Assembly (NCBI GenBank): GCA_963816795.1
Contig: CAWFLT010000007.1
Span: forward strand, 1 to 64,000
DNA from: CAWFLT01 sp963816795
GTDB taxonomy: Bacteria > Acidobacteriota > Vicinamibacteria > Vicinamibacterales > SCN-69-37
Direction of reading: 5' to 3'
Length of the DNA stretch: 64,000 nucleotides
In this document: piece after piece, positions 53,791 to 63,995 of the stretch
How the letters are laid out: the number at the start of each line of letters is the position of its first letter
Position numbering within the stretch: position 1 is the stretch's first letter
Position numbers and translations under genes: made by a program
The notes under the pieces: model-generated
Seen by the model: the letters and a program-made list of their open reading frames with translations, nothing else
Database searches by the model: none
What the model was told of the DNA's origin: nothing

Positions 53791-54642
53791 CTTCGTTCCA
53801 TGCATCCGCTCGAGGCGGCGGGTGGTGAGCCGGGCGAAGATCGAGCAGGCGAGGACCAGGGTCACCAACACGAGCGCGCCGGCCCACGCTTGACGGTGCC
53901 AGTCGTCGTACGGCGCGATCGCATAAGTGAAAATCTGGACCGTGAGCGACCCCATCGGTTCGGTCAGGCTGGTTGACCAGAAGCGGTTGCTCAGTGCGGT
54001 AAAGAGCAGCGGCGCTGTCTCACCGGCGATCCGGGCCAGGGCCAGGACGATTCCGGTGATGATGCCTGGGAGGGCCGCCGGAAGCACGACGGTGAACACC
54101 GCACGGCCACGAGTCGCGCCGAGGGCGAGCGCGCCTTCTCGCAACGACATCGGCACCAGTCGCAGCAGTTCTTCGGTCGTGCGCGTGATGATGGGAATCA
54201 TCATGATGCCCAGCGCGAGACTCCCTGCCAGCGCCGAGAACTTTCTGAAGGGCAGGACCGCGACGGCGTACACGAAGACGCCGATGACGATCGACGGGAC
54301 CCCGTTGAGCGTGTCGGCAGCGAACCGAACGGCCGACGCAAAGCGCGACCCCTGATACTCGGCGACGTAGATGCCGCTCATCACGCCGATCGGCACCGCC
54401 CACAACGCGCCGATCGCGCACATGATGAGCGACCCGATGATCGCGTTCGCCATGCCGCCGCCGACTTCGCCGACCGGGCGGGGCACTTCGGTAAAGAACT
54501 CCAGATTCAGCGCCTGCACACCCTGCGAGACGACAAAGAACAGGATGTACGCGAGCGGAATGAGCGCAATCAGCACCGACAGCGTGGCGAGCCCCGTCAT
54601 GAAGGCGGAGACGACGCGGCGACGGAAGTCACGGCCCGTCAT
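53788..54642 (-). CDS. pstA: Phosphate ABC transporter permease PstA
   Basis: A 284-residue inner-membrane permease with six helices. The binding-protein-dependent transport signature EGALALGATRGRAVFTVVLPAALPGIITGIVLALARIAGETAPLLFTA contains the EAA loop that contacts the ATPase. GVPSIVIGVFVYAV is typical of Pst permeases. The ATG at 54642 overlaps the pstC stop as ATGA. pstB, normally next, does not follow; a repeat block starts at the stop codon. With PstC it forms the channel for phosphate. Confidence 0.94.
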   Translation of the reverse strand: MTGRDFRRRVVSAFMTGLATLSVLIALIPLAYILFFVVSQGVQALNLEFFTEVPRPVGEVGGGMANAIIGSLIMCAIGALWAVPIGVMSGIYVAEYQGSRFASAVRFAADTLNGVPSIVIGVFVYAVAVLPFRKFSALAGSLALGIMMIPIITRTTEELLRLVPMSLREGALALGATRGRAVFTVVLPAALPGIITGIVLALARIAGETAPLLFTALSNRFWSTSLTEPMGSLTVQIFTYAIAPYDDWHRQAWAGALVLVTLVLACSIFARLTTRRLERMHGTK

Positions 54643-55595
54643 GTCGGCAGCGCCTCGGCGGCTGGTGGAGCGGCCTTCGCCGCGACCGGCGGCCGCGTCA
54701 TCCGCCAGATCAGCAACCTCGACGCGAAATTGACGACGAGCGTGATGACGAACAGCACGAGGCCGATCTCGACGAGGGCGTGGAGGTGCAGTTCTTCGAC
54801 GGCCTCGCTGAACTCGTTGGCGATGACCGCGGCCATCGTGTACTGCGGCGAGAAGAGCGACCAGCTCACTTTCGGGGTGTTCCCGATGACCATCGTGACG
54901 GCCATCGTCTCCCCGAGAGCGCGACCGAAGCCGAGCATGATGGCGCCGATGATGCCGGTGCGCGCGTAGTGGAGGGCGACCTTCGTCGCTTCCCAGCGCG
55001 TCGCGCCAAGGGCGTAGGCGCCTTCCCGTTGCGCCGGGGGCACGGCTTTGAGCACTTCTCGAGCGACTGATGACGTGTACGGCACGACCATCACGGCGAG
55101 AATCAACGCTGCCGCCAGCATGCTCACCCCAACCGGCGGGCCGCTGAACACCGGGAGCGCCCGCATCCAGTCGGGCATCGAGGTCTGGATGGAACGCACG
55201 AGCGGGACGAGGACGAACACGCCCCACAAGCCGTAGACGATCGACGGAATGGCCGCCAGCAATTCGGTGAGGAAGGTAAGGGGAGTGCGCACCCAGGTCG
55301 GGCTCGTCTCCGTCAGGAAGATCGCGATTCCGAGCGCGATCGGCGTCGAAATGAGCAGCGCGAGGATCGACGAGTACAGCGTGCCCCAGATAAATGGCAG
55401 GGCGCCGAAATCGCCGGACACGGGATCCCACGTCGAGGTTCGCCAGAAGTTGAAGCCGAACTGGCGGATCGAGAGCATCGACTCGAGCGCGAGCACCACG
55501 CCGATCGCGAAGACGGCGCTCACGAGCAGAAACGCGAACGACCCGGTCGTCAGCCGAAAGCCCAGGTCGCCCGCGCCGCGTCGGAACCAACTCAT
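54639..55595 (-). CDS. pstC: Phosphate ABC transporter permease PstC
   Basis: A 318-residue permease with six helices. Features are FIWGTLYSSILALLISTPIALGIAIFLTE, AAIPSIVYGLWGVFVLVPLVR, and the EAA loop REGAYALGATRWEATKVALHYARTGIIGAIMLGFGRALGETMAVTMVIGN. I chose the ATG at 55595 because it overlaps the pstS stop as ATGA and gives the usual N-terminus; the open frame extends 36 codons upstream into pstS sequence. A cytoplasmic alanine/proline-rich tail (PPVAAKAAPPAAEALPT) ends it. Confidence 0.94.
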   Translation of the reverse strand: MSWFRRGAGDLGFRLTTGSFAFLLVSAVFAIGVVLALESMLSIRQFGFNFWRTSTWDPVSGDFGALPFIWGTLYSSILALLISTPIALGIAIFLTETSPTWVRTPLTFLTELLAAIPSIVYGLWGVFVLVPLVRSIQTSMPDWMRALPVFSGPPVGVSMLAAALILAVMVVPYTSSVAREVLKAVPPAQREGAYALGATRWEATKVALHYARTGIIGAIMLGFGRALGETMAVTMVIGNTPKVSWSLFSPQYTMAAVIANEFSEAVEELHLHALVEIGLVLFVITLVVNFASRLLIWRMTRPPVAAKAAPPAAEALPT

Positions 55596-56632
55596 GACAC
55601 TTTGATCTTCTTCAGCGCTTCCAGTTCCATCTGCACGACGTTCGCGGGCAACGGTGAATACCCGAGATCCGTCGCGAACTTCTGACCGTCGGTCAAGGCC
55701 CACTTCATGAAGTCGACCATCGTCTTCGCGGCCGTCTTGTCCTTCGGCACTTCATAGAAGAGCAGCCACGTGAACGACGAGATGGGGTAGGCGCCCTTTC
55801 CGGGAGGATTGGTGATCGACACGCGGAAGTCCGCCGGCATCTTGCCCGCCGTCGCCGCGGCGGCGGCCGTGACGGCCTCCGGCGACGACTTGACGAACAC
55901 GCCGTCGGAGTTCTGCACGGCGCCGAAGGGCAGCTTGTTCTGGTTCGCGAAGACCGGTTCCATGTAGCCGATGGCGCCGGCGGTTTGCTTGACCAGCCCG
56001 GCGACGCCTTCGTTGCCCTTCGCGCCGACACCTGCCGGCCAATTGACGGAAGCCGCCACACCCACGCGCTTCAGCCATTCAGGCGAGACCTTGCCGAGGT
56101 AGTCCACCCAGACGAACGTCGTGCCGCTGCCTTCCGACCGGTGAACGACGACGATGTCCGTGCTCGGGAGGGTGACGCCGGGGTTGACCTTGGCCAGCGC
56201 CGCATCGTTCCACTTCGTGATCTTGCCCAGGAAGATGTCGGCCAGGATGGGGCCCGTGAACTTGAGCTCCGCCGTGACGCCGGGCAGGTTGTACGCCGGC
56301 ACGACCGAACCCAGCACGCTCGGGAAGTGCAGGATTCTGGCGGGCGCCGCGGCGAGCTGATCGTTCGTCATCGGCGAGTCGGTGGCGCCGAAGAAGACCG
56401 TCTGATTGGTCAGCTGACGGATGCCGGCGCCCGAGCCCAGGGACTGATAGTTGATCTCCACGTTCGGGTGGAGCTTGTTGTATTCGGAGAACCACTTCGA
56501 ATAGATCGGGAACGGGAACGTGGCCCCGGCCCCGTTGATCTGAACCTTCTGTGCCACGACGGTCGCGCCGAGCGCGATCGCGCACGCGCTCGCGGCGGCC
56601 ACCTGCCAACGTGATGAGTTGCGTCCTCTCAT
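55592..56632 (-). CDS. pstS: Phosphate-binding periplasmic protein PstS
   Basis: A 346-residue periplasmic binding protein with a signal peptide (residues 1-28). Phosphate-site motifs are GAGATFPFPIYSKWFSEY, YQSLGSGAGIRQLTNQTVFFGATDSPMT and VVHRSEGSGTTFVWVDYLGKVSPEW. It captures phosphate for PstCA. It is the first gene of the pstSCA run. I see no convincing Pho box in the 42 bases before it, so its promoter may lie near the porin gene end at 56675, or the porin may be cotranscribed. Confidence 0.96.
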   Translation of the reverse strand: MRGRNSSRWQVAAASACAIALGATVVAQKVQINGAGATFPFPIYSKWFSEYNKLHPNVEINYQSLGSGAGIRQLTNQTVFFGATDSPMTNDQLAAAPARILHFPSVLGSVVPAYNLPGVTAELKFTGPILADIFLGKITKWNDAALAKVNPGVTLPSTDIVVVHRSEGSGTTFVWVDYLGKVSPEWLKRVGVAASVNWPAGVGAKGNEGVAGLVKQTAGAIGYMEPVFANQNKLPFGAVQNSDGVFVKSSPEAVTAAAAATAGKMPADFRVSITNPPGKGAYPISSFTWLLFYEVPKDKTAAKTMVDFMKWALTDGQKFATDLGYSPLPANVVQMELEALKKIKVS

Positions 56633-56674
56633 TGCCTGCTCTCCTTGGGCTCGTCGGCCCGGGCGCTGAGCCCC

Positions 56675-57781
56675 CTAGAAACTGATCAATCCCTGCAGCA
56701 TGATTCGCTGTTCCTTGGTGCCGGTGACCCGCGCAAACGTGACCTGCTCGTAGTCGAGCAGCAGCGCCGCCGTCGCGTTGCCACCGGGATGCGGGAACCA
56801 GTAAGCGGCGCCGGCGATCAGACGGTTGCGGCGCCCATCGACATCGGCATTCGGCCGAAACGAGTCGTAGCGAATGAGCGCCTCGGGGCCATCGCCCTTG
56901 ACCTTGAAGAACGGCGTCACCCAGAACGAGTAGCCATCGACGTCGACCTGCGGGTTCGTTGGCAGCGCCTGGTTGACGCCGGTGAGGTAGTCGAAACCGG
57001 CGTTGAACCACCGATGTTCGACCATGGTGTTGAAGATGAACCGATCGCGCTCGGTGTCGGCCACCGCGGCGTCGTTGTTGTAGAAGGCCGTGAAGCGCAC
57101 GCCGCGCAGGAAGCCGTTGGCCGTCGCGAACGGGCGCGCCGTACCGCGAATCTGGAACGATTTCTGATCGTTGGTCTCGGCTTGCGAGTAGCCGTCGCCG
57201 TTGTAGAGACCAACATGAATCTCGCCGTAGTTGTTCGGGATCAGCGTTCGGAACGAGATCCCCGCATCCGCCGAGCTCAACCCGCCGTCGCGCTCGGCGA
57301 ACGTCGTCCCCTGAAACCGATACCGGTAGACCGCCTCTGTGGAGTCGATGAACAGCGTCTGCTGAATCCCGAACCGCGCAAACGACCCGCGCCACATCCA
57401 GTCGTCCAACGCGAACTGCGCGTAGCCGTACTTCATGCGGAACACATAGCTGCCGCGCAGCGACGAGCCGGTGCCGGTTTCGCGGGAGACGTCGGGCGTG
57501 ATTCTGAACGAGACGATGTGCGAGATGTTGCCGGTGACGTTGACGTACGCGCGCGGCACGTTGAACGACGAGAGCGACACCCGGTTGCCTGCGGCGTCGG
57601 TGACTTTGGGCTGCTTCAAATAGGTGTAGTCGTAGAAGACCACGGCGCCGATCCTGATCGCCTGTGTGTCGTCGGGCGGCGTGTAGCCCGCCGTCGGGGT
57701 GACCTGCGCCGCCGCGTCGTGGGAAACCATGAGGAGGAAAGCGAAGAAGACTACGAGACTGAATCGACCGACCGAACGCAT
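56675..57781 (-). CDS. Outer-membrane porin, probably phosphate-selective (OprP/OprO-like)
   Basis: About 368 residues with a signal peptide (FSLVVFFAFLLMVSHDAAAQ) and alternating beta strands ending in GLISF, the C-terminal aromatic for barrel assembly. Segments such as YVFRMKYGYAQFALDDWMWRGSFARFGIQQTLF and RFIFNTMVEHRWFNAGFDYLTGVNQ are typical of phosphate-selective or related porins. It lies 42 bases upstream of pstS on the same strand, supporting a phosphate-uptake role. I chose the ATG at 57781; a GTG at 57790 nearer to the AAGGAGG box is equally possible. Confidence 0.8.
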   Translation of the reverse strand: MRSVGRFSLVVFFAFLLMVSHDAAAQVTPTAGYTPPDDTQAIRIGAVVFYDYTYLKQPKVTDAAGNRVSLSSFNVPRAYVNVTGNISHIVSFRITPDVSRETGTGSSLRGSYVFRMKYGYAQFALDDWMWRGSFARFGIQQTLFIDSTEAVYRYRFQGTTFAERDGGLSSADAGISFRTLIPNNYGEIHVGLYNGDGYSQAETNDQKSFQIRGTARPFATANGFLRGVRFTAFYNNDAAVADTERDRFIFNTMVEHRWFNAGFDYLTGVNQALPTNPQVDVDGYSFWVTPFFKVKGDGPEALIRYDSFRPNADVDGRRNRLIAGAAYWFPHPGGNATAALLLDYEQVTFARVTGTKEQRIMLQGLISF

Positions 57782-57890
57782 CCGAAGCACACCGCCTCCT
57801 TGGCGTGGGCGACCCACGAGCCGCCGTCCCTCAGAGCGTAAAGCGCGGGAGTTACACGTGCGGGTCACCCGTGTTACATCGACGTAAACT

Positions 57891-57924
57891 CGCCGGGGCA
57901 GGGCCTCGAGGCCCCGCCCCGGCG
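57891..57924 (-). terminator. Hairpin after the large TonB receptor gene
   Basis: CGCCGGGGC (57891-57899) pairs with GCCCCGGCG (57916-57924), with an inner GGCCTCGAGGCC palindrome. On the minus strand it begins five bases after the receptor stop at 57930 and is followed by AGTTTACG. A factor-independent terminator, though weak in T residues, is the best reading. Confidence 0.6.
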
Positions 57925-57929
57925 CGTCT

Positions 57930-60900
57930 CTAAAACCTGACTTTCACCCCGACCTGCATGACACGGGGCCCACCCAGCGTATCCGTAATCAGGCCAAAGT
58001 CGGTGCCAGGGTCGCCGATGACGTTGTTGGGCAACGCGTAGTTGACGGTGTTGAACAGATTGAAGATGTCCCAGCGCAGTTCCACGCGTGTCCTGCCGGT
58101 GGCAAACTCTTTCGACAGGCCCAGGTCCACCCGCCGCTGCCACAAGCCTCGGAGTTCGTTGCGGCCAAGGTTGCCGAACCCGCGGTTGTCCGGGTAGCCG
58201 CCAGCCGCAGAAAGCGGCGAGCAGAGCTGCGTGGCATCAAACGCGCCTTCCCACGGATTGTCGTCAGCCTGACGCAGCTGATCGAGCGATCCGCAAAGGC
58301 TCGGGCGGCCGAAGGCCAACCGGTAGAGTCCACCTGAACCCAGCCGCAGGCCGCTCGGGCCGGTATAGTTCGCGACCGTCTGCGCCTCGGGCTCGGCTGA
58401 GAAGATCGAATACGGCAGCCCGGACTGCAATTGCACGAAGCCAGACACACGGATGCCGCGTGCGATTCCGCCCCACGGGAGCTCGTACACGAAACTGCCA
58501 CTGAACCGGTGCGGCCGATCGAAGTCGGAGAGGGCATAGTTGGCGTCGAGTATCCAGCTGGTTACCCTGGACCGCGAAGCCGGCGTTGGGAATGTCAGGC
58601 TTGCCGCCGCCCGCCGTGCTGCCGGGATCAGCCGAGCTGGTGTCCTTCGACTGCGAGTACGTATACGAGAGGTTGAACTGTAACCCGCTCGACATCCGCT
58701 TCAGGAGGTTCATCTGGAGCGAGTGGTACCGCGACCGGCCGGTGTTACCGAGCAAGACGGCCTCAGGGTAGTTGAACCCGAGGATCGGCGCCCGCGACTC
58801 GAACCCGATGACATTGCCGGGGGCCGCGTTGCTGAGGTTGTAGTCGGTCATCCCGCCCAGCGCCGAGTTCGCAAAGCCAAACGCCCGCCCGAATCCACGC
58901 TCGCGAGCCGTCGCCCCGGCATTCAGTGCACCGTTGGGCGAATTCCGCGTCGACGTACGCGCGATTGAATCGCTCGTAGATGTAGTCCGGCGTCGAGGGA
59001 TCGTTGAGGTCGTACGGTTGGTTGAACGCGCGCGACTCGAGAAGATCGTGTCCCCGGCTGCCGACATAGCGCACCTCGAGCAGGAGATTTGGTTTGAGCT
59101 CCCGCTGCACGCCGATGCCGAACTGCTCAATCCACGGCGTCTCGAGATCCCTGGAGATCGCGCGGAACTCGAACGTCTCCGCCACGTTCCCAAGAATGGG
59201 CTGGCCGGTCAGCGGATCCGTCCGGTTGGGCGTCCCATCGGCGCCGCGCGTGACGCTCGTGCCGTCGCGGATTTCATAGGTACCGGTCGCGCCGATCGCG
59301 CGAACCACTCGATTGGGCAGGTAATTGTTGAAGCCGAGCTGCGGATCCTGCTGTGACCAGGCAGAGTTCATCGGCACCGCCCGGGACGGGAACGTGACTT
59401 CCTGCTCGCGCAGGAACGGGTAGTTGCTGAACACCGTGTTGATGAAGGCCGATGACGGGCGATCGTAGAACATCCCGTAGCCGCCGCGGATGACGGTCTT
59501 GCCTGTGCGATCCGCCGTCCACGCAAACCCGAGGCGGGGCGCGACGTTGTTCCAGTCCTGGCCCTTGAGCGTGTGGCCGTTTTCCACTTTCGCCGACGCG
59601 CCAATCGCCTGGTCGATCGCGGAGAAGCCGGTCAGATTGACGTTGTTCGGGCACGATGAACCCGGCGACGGGGTTGTTCGGATCGGTGATCTTGTCGAAG
59701 TCGATGTTGCCGATCCGTCCGTCGAGCTCTTCCGGCAAGCCGAAGAACTCGTAGCGCAGGCCGAAGTTGAAGGTCAGCCGGTTGGACAACCGCCAGTCGT
59801 CCGCGACAAAGCCGTTGAAGTCGTTGAAGCGGAACCGTTTGCTGGTGATCCCGAACTGCGTGTCACCTTCCCGGGCGAGTCCGCGGAGAATCATCGTGAA
59901 ATTCTCGAACTTCTCGAACTCCGTCGCCTGCTCCTCCGGCAGGTTCGTGTCGAAGGCGTTCCGGCGGTACTCGCCGCCGAACCGCACGGCGTGCTTGCCC
60001 TTGGTCCAGGTCAGCGTGTCGCCGACAGTGATGGTCTGTTGCTTGTCTCTGGTTGAACGTGTCGTTCGGTCCGCCGAACGAAAACCGCTCCATCAACGTG
60101 CCGGGGGCGCCGATGTAGTGACCGAGCCGCAGCGTCGCGTCCGAACTGTCGAAGAACGTGGCGGGATTGGGGACGCCGACGCCGGCGTTCGTGAGCGACA
60201 TGAACGGGATCGTCCAGCCGGCGCGAGTTATCGAGCTGGAACACGCCGATGCGCATCTCGTTGATGGCATTGCTGCCGAACATCATCGTGTCCGAGATCG
60301 CCAGCGTGCCGTTGCGATCCGCGCGGCGGAGCGTGAACGGCGACGCCAGGCTGGACGGATCCGGGAAGGGATCGAGCGCCGGGAACTTGGAATAGAAGCC
60401 GACGACCGAGAGCCGGTGCGAGCCTGTGAACTGGGTGTCCAGCCGGGCCGTGAACTGGTCTTGCGCAAACTCGGCGGGCTGCACGTTGCGCTGCCGCACC
60501 AGCGGATTGCCGCCCACCGACGGCCCCGCCGCGATGTCGACGCCGACGTTGGCGAGCCCGGCGCGTGGCGCCGGGATGATGTAGTCACCGGTCACCGGGT
60601 TGCGCAGTGAGAACAACGCGAATCCGACGTCGGTGATGCAGGCCGTGTCCGCGGCGCTGGCGCACTGGGCCTTCGGAATCGAGTTGAGGATGCTCGGATT
60701 CAGCTGGGCAAAGGCCGCGAGCAGGTTTTCCTTGGTCCGATCGCCTTGAACCAGCCTCAGCGCCGCTGGGAGCGCCGTGATGCTGTTCGCGGTCGGCACG
60801 AAGCCCGTTTCAGCCTGGGTCCGCTGATACGCGCCGAAGAAGAACACTTTGTTCTGCCGGATCGCGCCGCCGGCCGTGAACCCCCCTTCATTGCGCCGAG

Positions 60901-61750
60901 CCTTCGGCTTCTCGATGCCGTCGAGGTCGTAGAAGAAGTCGTTGGTGTTCATCTTCTCGTGCTGAAAATCGAAATAGCCCGTCCCGCGGAACTCGTTGGA
61001 TCCGCCGCGAGTCACCAACTGGAAGTTCCCGCCGCCGGATCGGCCGGTCGACGCGTCATAGAGACTGGTCTGCAGCTTGACCTCTTGGAGGGTTTCGGGA
61101 GCTGGAGCGATGTTGTCCGAGAGCGACCCCTCATTTGAGGTCAGATTCGTCGCATCGATGCCGTTGAAGAAGAGACTGGTGCTCGTGGTGCGGGTGCCGT
61201 TCACTGACGGCGAAATGTTGCCCGTCCCATTGATGAGAGATGGGGGCAGATCGGCGCTCACTCCGGCTTCCGACGACAACAAATGCGTGAAGCTGCGCGT
61301 GGTGGTGGGGATCATCGTCAGATCGTCCGCACTCAACCGCCGAAACGTCGTCGCCGTCGTCGCGGCGAGCAAGTCCGCGCCGACGCTCACCGTGATCGAC
61401 TCCGAGACGGCGCCCAATTCCAGCGTGACATTGACGCTGCGGGGCACTCCTGACTCGACGACGACACCGGGCCGGACGAGCCGTTTGAACGACGCCAATT
61501 CGAAGGTCAGCGTGTACTCGCCCGGCGGGAGGGTCGGTAGCGTCCACTCGCCCTGACTTGCCGTGACACTGGACCGCACCAGACCAGTCGCAGGTTGTGT
61601 TGCGGTGACGGTCGCGCCAGGCAGAACGCCGCCATCTGCGTCCCGCACGACACCTGTCAGCGTGCCCGTCGCCGTGCTTTGTGCCCAGGCTGGCCAGGCG
61701 GCCAACGTCATGAGCAACCCAAGTACTCCCGCCGCGCGTATCTTTGACAC
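57930..61750 (-). pseudogene. TonB-dependent receptor (carboxypeptidase-regulatory type), at least five frameshifts
   Basis: Joined, the product is about 1270 residues, typical of OmpA/SusC-like Acidobacterial receptors. The start is GTG at 61750 with GGAGG seven bases upstream, followed by a signal peptide (GVLGLLMTLAAWPAWAQS). A carboxypeptidase-regulatory domain (TGTLTGVVRDADGGVLPGATVTATQ) precedes the plug (TSLYDASTGRSGGGNFQLVTRGGSNEF) and a long barrel ending RVMQVGVKVRF. Shifts occur near 60240, 60040, 59645, 58960 and 58545. All joins keep homology, so either recent decay or clustered base-call errors is possible. Substrate unknown; the neighbouring porin and Pst genes suggest, but do not prove, a nutrient-scavenging region. 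Confidence 0.88.
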
Positions 61751-61947
61751 TCTCACACCTCCGCAAATACCAGGCAGTGTGGCGGCGCGCTGCAACCGTC
61801 GGGTGTCAGGTGTGTAACAAGTGGGTGTACTTGCCAATCGGCGGGCCTTTTGCGCGGACACCACCCGACGCCCCTGTTTTTCGGGCGTTTGACGCATACT
61901 GTGGGCGAGCCGGCACGGTGTGCCGGCAGGTCTTGAGGAGGATCTAG

Positions 61948-62319
61948 ATGCACCGAGTCAAATTGCTCGCCTTGGGCGTGGCCGCGGTCTTGTTCGCCGG
62001 GGCCGGCGTCGTTGCTGCGGCAATGCAGCAGGAAAAGACGGCTGAGTCCACCTGGACCGGGAAGATCTCCGACAGCATGTGCGGCGCCGATCACAAGGCG
62101 AATGGCGGCACGCTCGAGAAAGATCACGCCTGTACGCTCGACTGCGTGAAGACCCACGGCAGCCAGTACATCTTCGTCAACACCGCCGACAAGAAGATCT
62201 ACAAGATCGGCAACCAGAAGCTCGCCGGGCTGGAACAGCACGCCGGACACAACGTCGAGATCGCCGGCACGATCCAGGACGACACGATTACGGTCACGAA
62301 GGTGACGATGAAGAAGTAA
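61948..62319 (+). CDS. Small exported protein, DUF5818-like
   Basis: A 123-residue protein with a signal peptide (LLALGVAAVLFAGAGVVAAA) preceded by a strong GAGGAGG ribosome binding site. The mature part (WTGKISDSMCGADHKANGG, then HACTLDCVKTHGSQYIFVNTADKKIYKIGNQKLAGLEQHAGHNVEIAGTI) has a small OB-like barrel and three cysteines with CG(A)xH and C-x3-C patterns that could bind metal. It matches the DUF5818-like secreted proteins common in Acidobacteria, as far as I can tell from memory. No role is established. It is divergent from the TonB receptor across a 197-base region. Confidence 0.82.
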   Translation: MHRVKLLALGVAAVLFAGAGVVAAAMQQEKTAESTWTGKISDSMCGADHKANGGTLEKDHACTLDCVKTHGSQYIFVNTADKKIYKIGNQKLAGLEQHAGHNVEIAGTIQDDTITVTKVTMKK

Positions 62320-62330
62320 CGCGTCATTAG

Positions 62331-62423
62331 CAATGAGGCAATGGGGCAATGAGGCAATGGGGCAATGAAGCCCTTCTGTCATTGCCTCATTCACCCATTG
62401 CCTCATTGCCCCATTGCCTGATG
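62331..62423. repeat. GGCAATG word repeat with dyad symmetry
   Basis: Left arm 62331-62368 alternates CAATGAGG and CAATGGGG words. Right arm 62379-62423 carries the complements (CATTGCCTCATT, GCCCCATTGCC) after a 10-base loop. It resembles the block at 53440-53790 in style though not in exact words. The minus-strand amidase frame runs into it, and its last residues (RQWGNEAMGE) and stop at 62387 come from the right arm. Confidence 0.85.
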
Positions 62424-63995
62424 CGCGGTCCACGCCGGTGCCTGGTCGCCTGTTCGTAGGCGTAGGCGAGTTTGATCAACGTCGCCTCGTCCCAGGCGCG
62501 TCCGAAGATCGTCATCCCGGCCGGTAGTTGGCCGTTGCGCGTGTACCCCATCGGCACGCTGATGGCCGGGAACCCTGACGTCGGCGAGAACCGCTGGCTG
62601 TTGTCGCCGTGCGGCGACTGCAGGTCGCCGATCGTCCGTGGCGGGTTGCTCCAGGTCGGATAGACGAAGGCGTCGAGCTTGAGCGCGTCCATCGACGCGG
62701 TGACCGCGGCCCCGAACGCTTCGCGGTAGGCCGCGTCGGCTTTGCAGGCGTCGCTCTCGGGTCCCTGCGGCATCGACTTGCCGTTCTGGCGCAATCGCTG
62801 CTGCACGCTCTCTGGCAACTGCGTCATCTGCGGCGACGCCAGGATCTCGTCGAGCGTGTGCACCGGCGCCTTCTGGCCGCGCGCGGCGAGGTACTCGTCG
62901 ATGTCGTACTTGAATCCGCGGCAGGTGCCGCCTCCGCCGCCCTGGCGCGAGGGCAACTCGACCGTGATCGGGTCGATGATTGCCGCGCCGGCCGCTTTCA
63001 TGTCCTCGAGCGCTTTCGTGAAGACGCTGACAATTTCGGCGTCGGTGGTCGGCGTTTCGTACGCCTGCCGCAGCACGCCGATGCGCGCGCCCTTCAGCCC
63101 GCCGCTGATCAGCGACTTGGCATACGCCGGAACCGCGCGGCCGCGGCTGCGCGCGGTCATCGGATCGTCGGGATCCTCGCCGACGATCACCTGGAACACC
63201 GCCACCGCGTCTTCGACCGTCCGCGCCATCGGCCCGGCGATGTCCGCCAGGTAGCTCAGCGGGATCACGCCGGCCCGGCTCGTCAATCCCATCGTCGAGC
63301 GAATGCCGACGAGGGCGGTGTGCGAGGACGGCCCGCGGATCGAGTTGCCGGTGTCGCTGCCAAGCCCGACGGCGGCAAAGTTGGCGGCGACTGCGGCCGC
63401 GGTCCCGCCGCTCGATCCGGCCGGGACGCGATCCGGCGCGTACGGGTTCCGGGTGTGGCCCTGCAGCGAGTTCAGCGTCTCGTACGGACTGAAGGCGAAC
63501 TCGGCCATGTTCGACTTGGCGATCACGATCGCGCCGGCGGCTTTGATCTTCTTGACCTGAAACGCGTCGCGGTCGGAGACAAAGCCCTTCAGGATGACGC
63601 GAGCCCGCCGCGCTCTGCAGGCCGATGGTCTCGAAGTTGTCTTTGACGACCATCGGGACGCAGTGCAGCGCCGGCAGCGCGCCGCCCCGCGCCCGCGCGC
63701 GATCCATCGCGTCGGCCTCGATCAAGGCGTTCGGGTTCACCTGGGTGATCGCGTTCAGCGCCGGCCCCTGCTTGTCGTACGCCTCGATACGCTTCAGGTA
63801 CTGCTCGACCAGACCGCGGCAGGTCAGCCGCTTGGCGCGCATCGCCGCGTGGATCTGGGCGATGGTGGCTTCTTCGATCTGGAAGGGGGCCTGGGCTCCC
63901 AGCCCACCGGCCAGCGACATGAAGGAGATGAAGGTGCTGAAGAACATGAAGAAGATCAATCCGGGTTTTTGATGGCTTTTCTTCATGAGCTTCAT
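62387..63995 (-). CDS. Amidase (amidase-signature family), exported, one frameshift
   Basis: About 535 residues with a hydrophobic N-terminus (GLIFFMFFSTFISFMSLAGGLGAQA), then the amidase-signature core. The catalytic lysine is in CVPMVVKDNFET. The GSSGGTAAAVAANFAAVGLGSDTGNSIRGPSS block holds the cis-serine and the nucleophile serine. Late SGFPAISVPMGY and LPAGMTIFGRAWDE complete the pattern. The frame changes near 63600 (IGLQSAAGS to the frame giving AKSNMAEFAFS). It hydrolyses carbon-nitrogen amide bonds; substrate unknown, probably periplasmic. The C-terminal residues come from the repeat. The start at 63995 is near the window edge, with a second ATG four codons in. Confidence 0.88.

Noticed and set aside
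12..63990. tRNA or rRNA genes
   Set aside because: I looked for tRNA T-loop and acceptor patterns and for conserved rRNA stretches and saw none; a covariance-model scan would be decisive.
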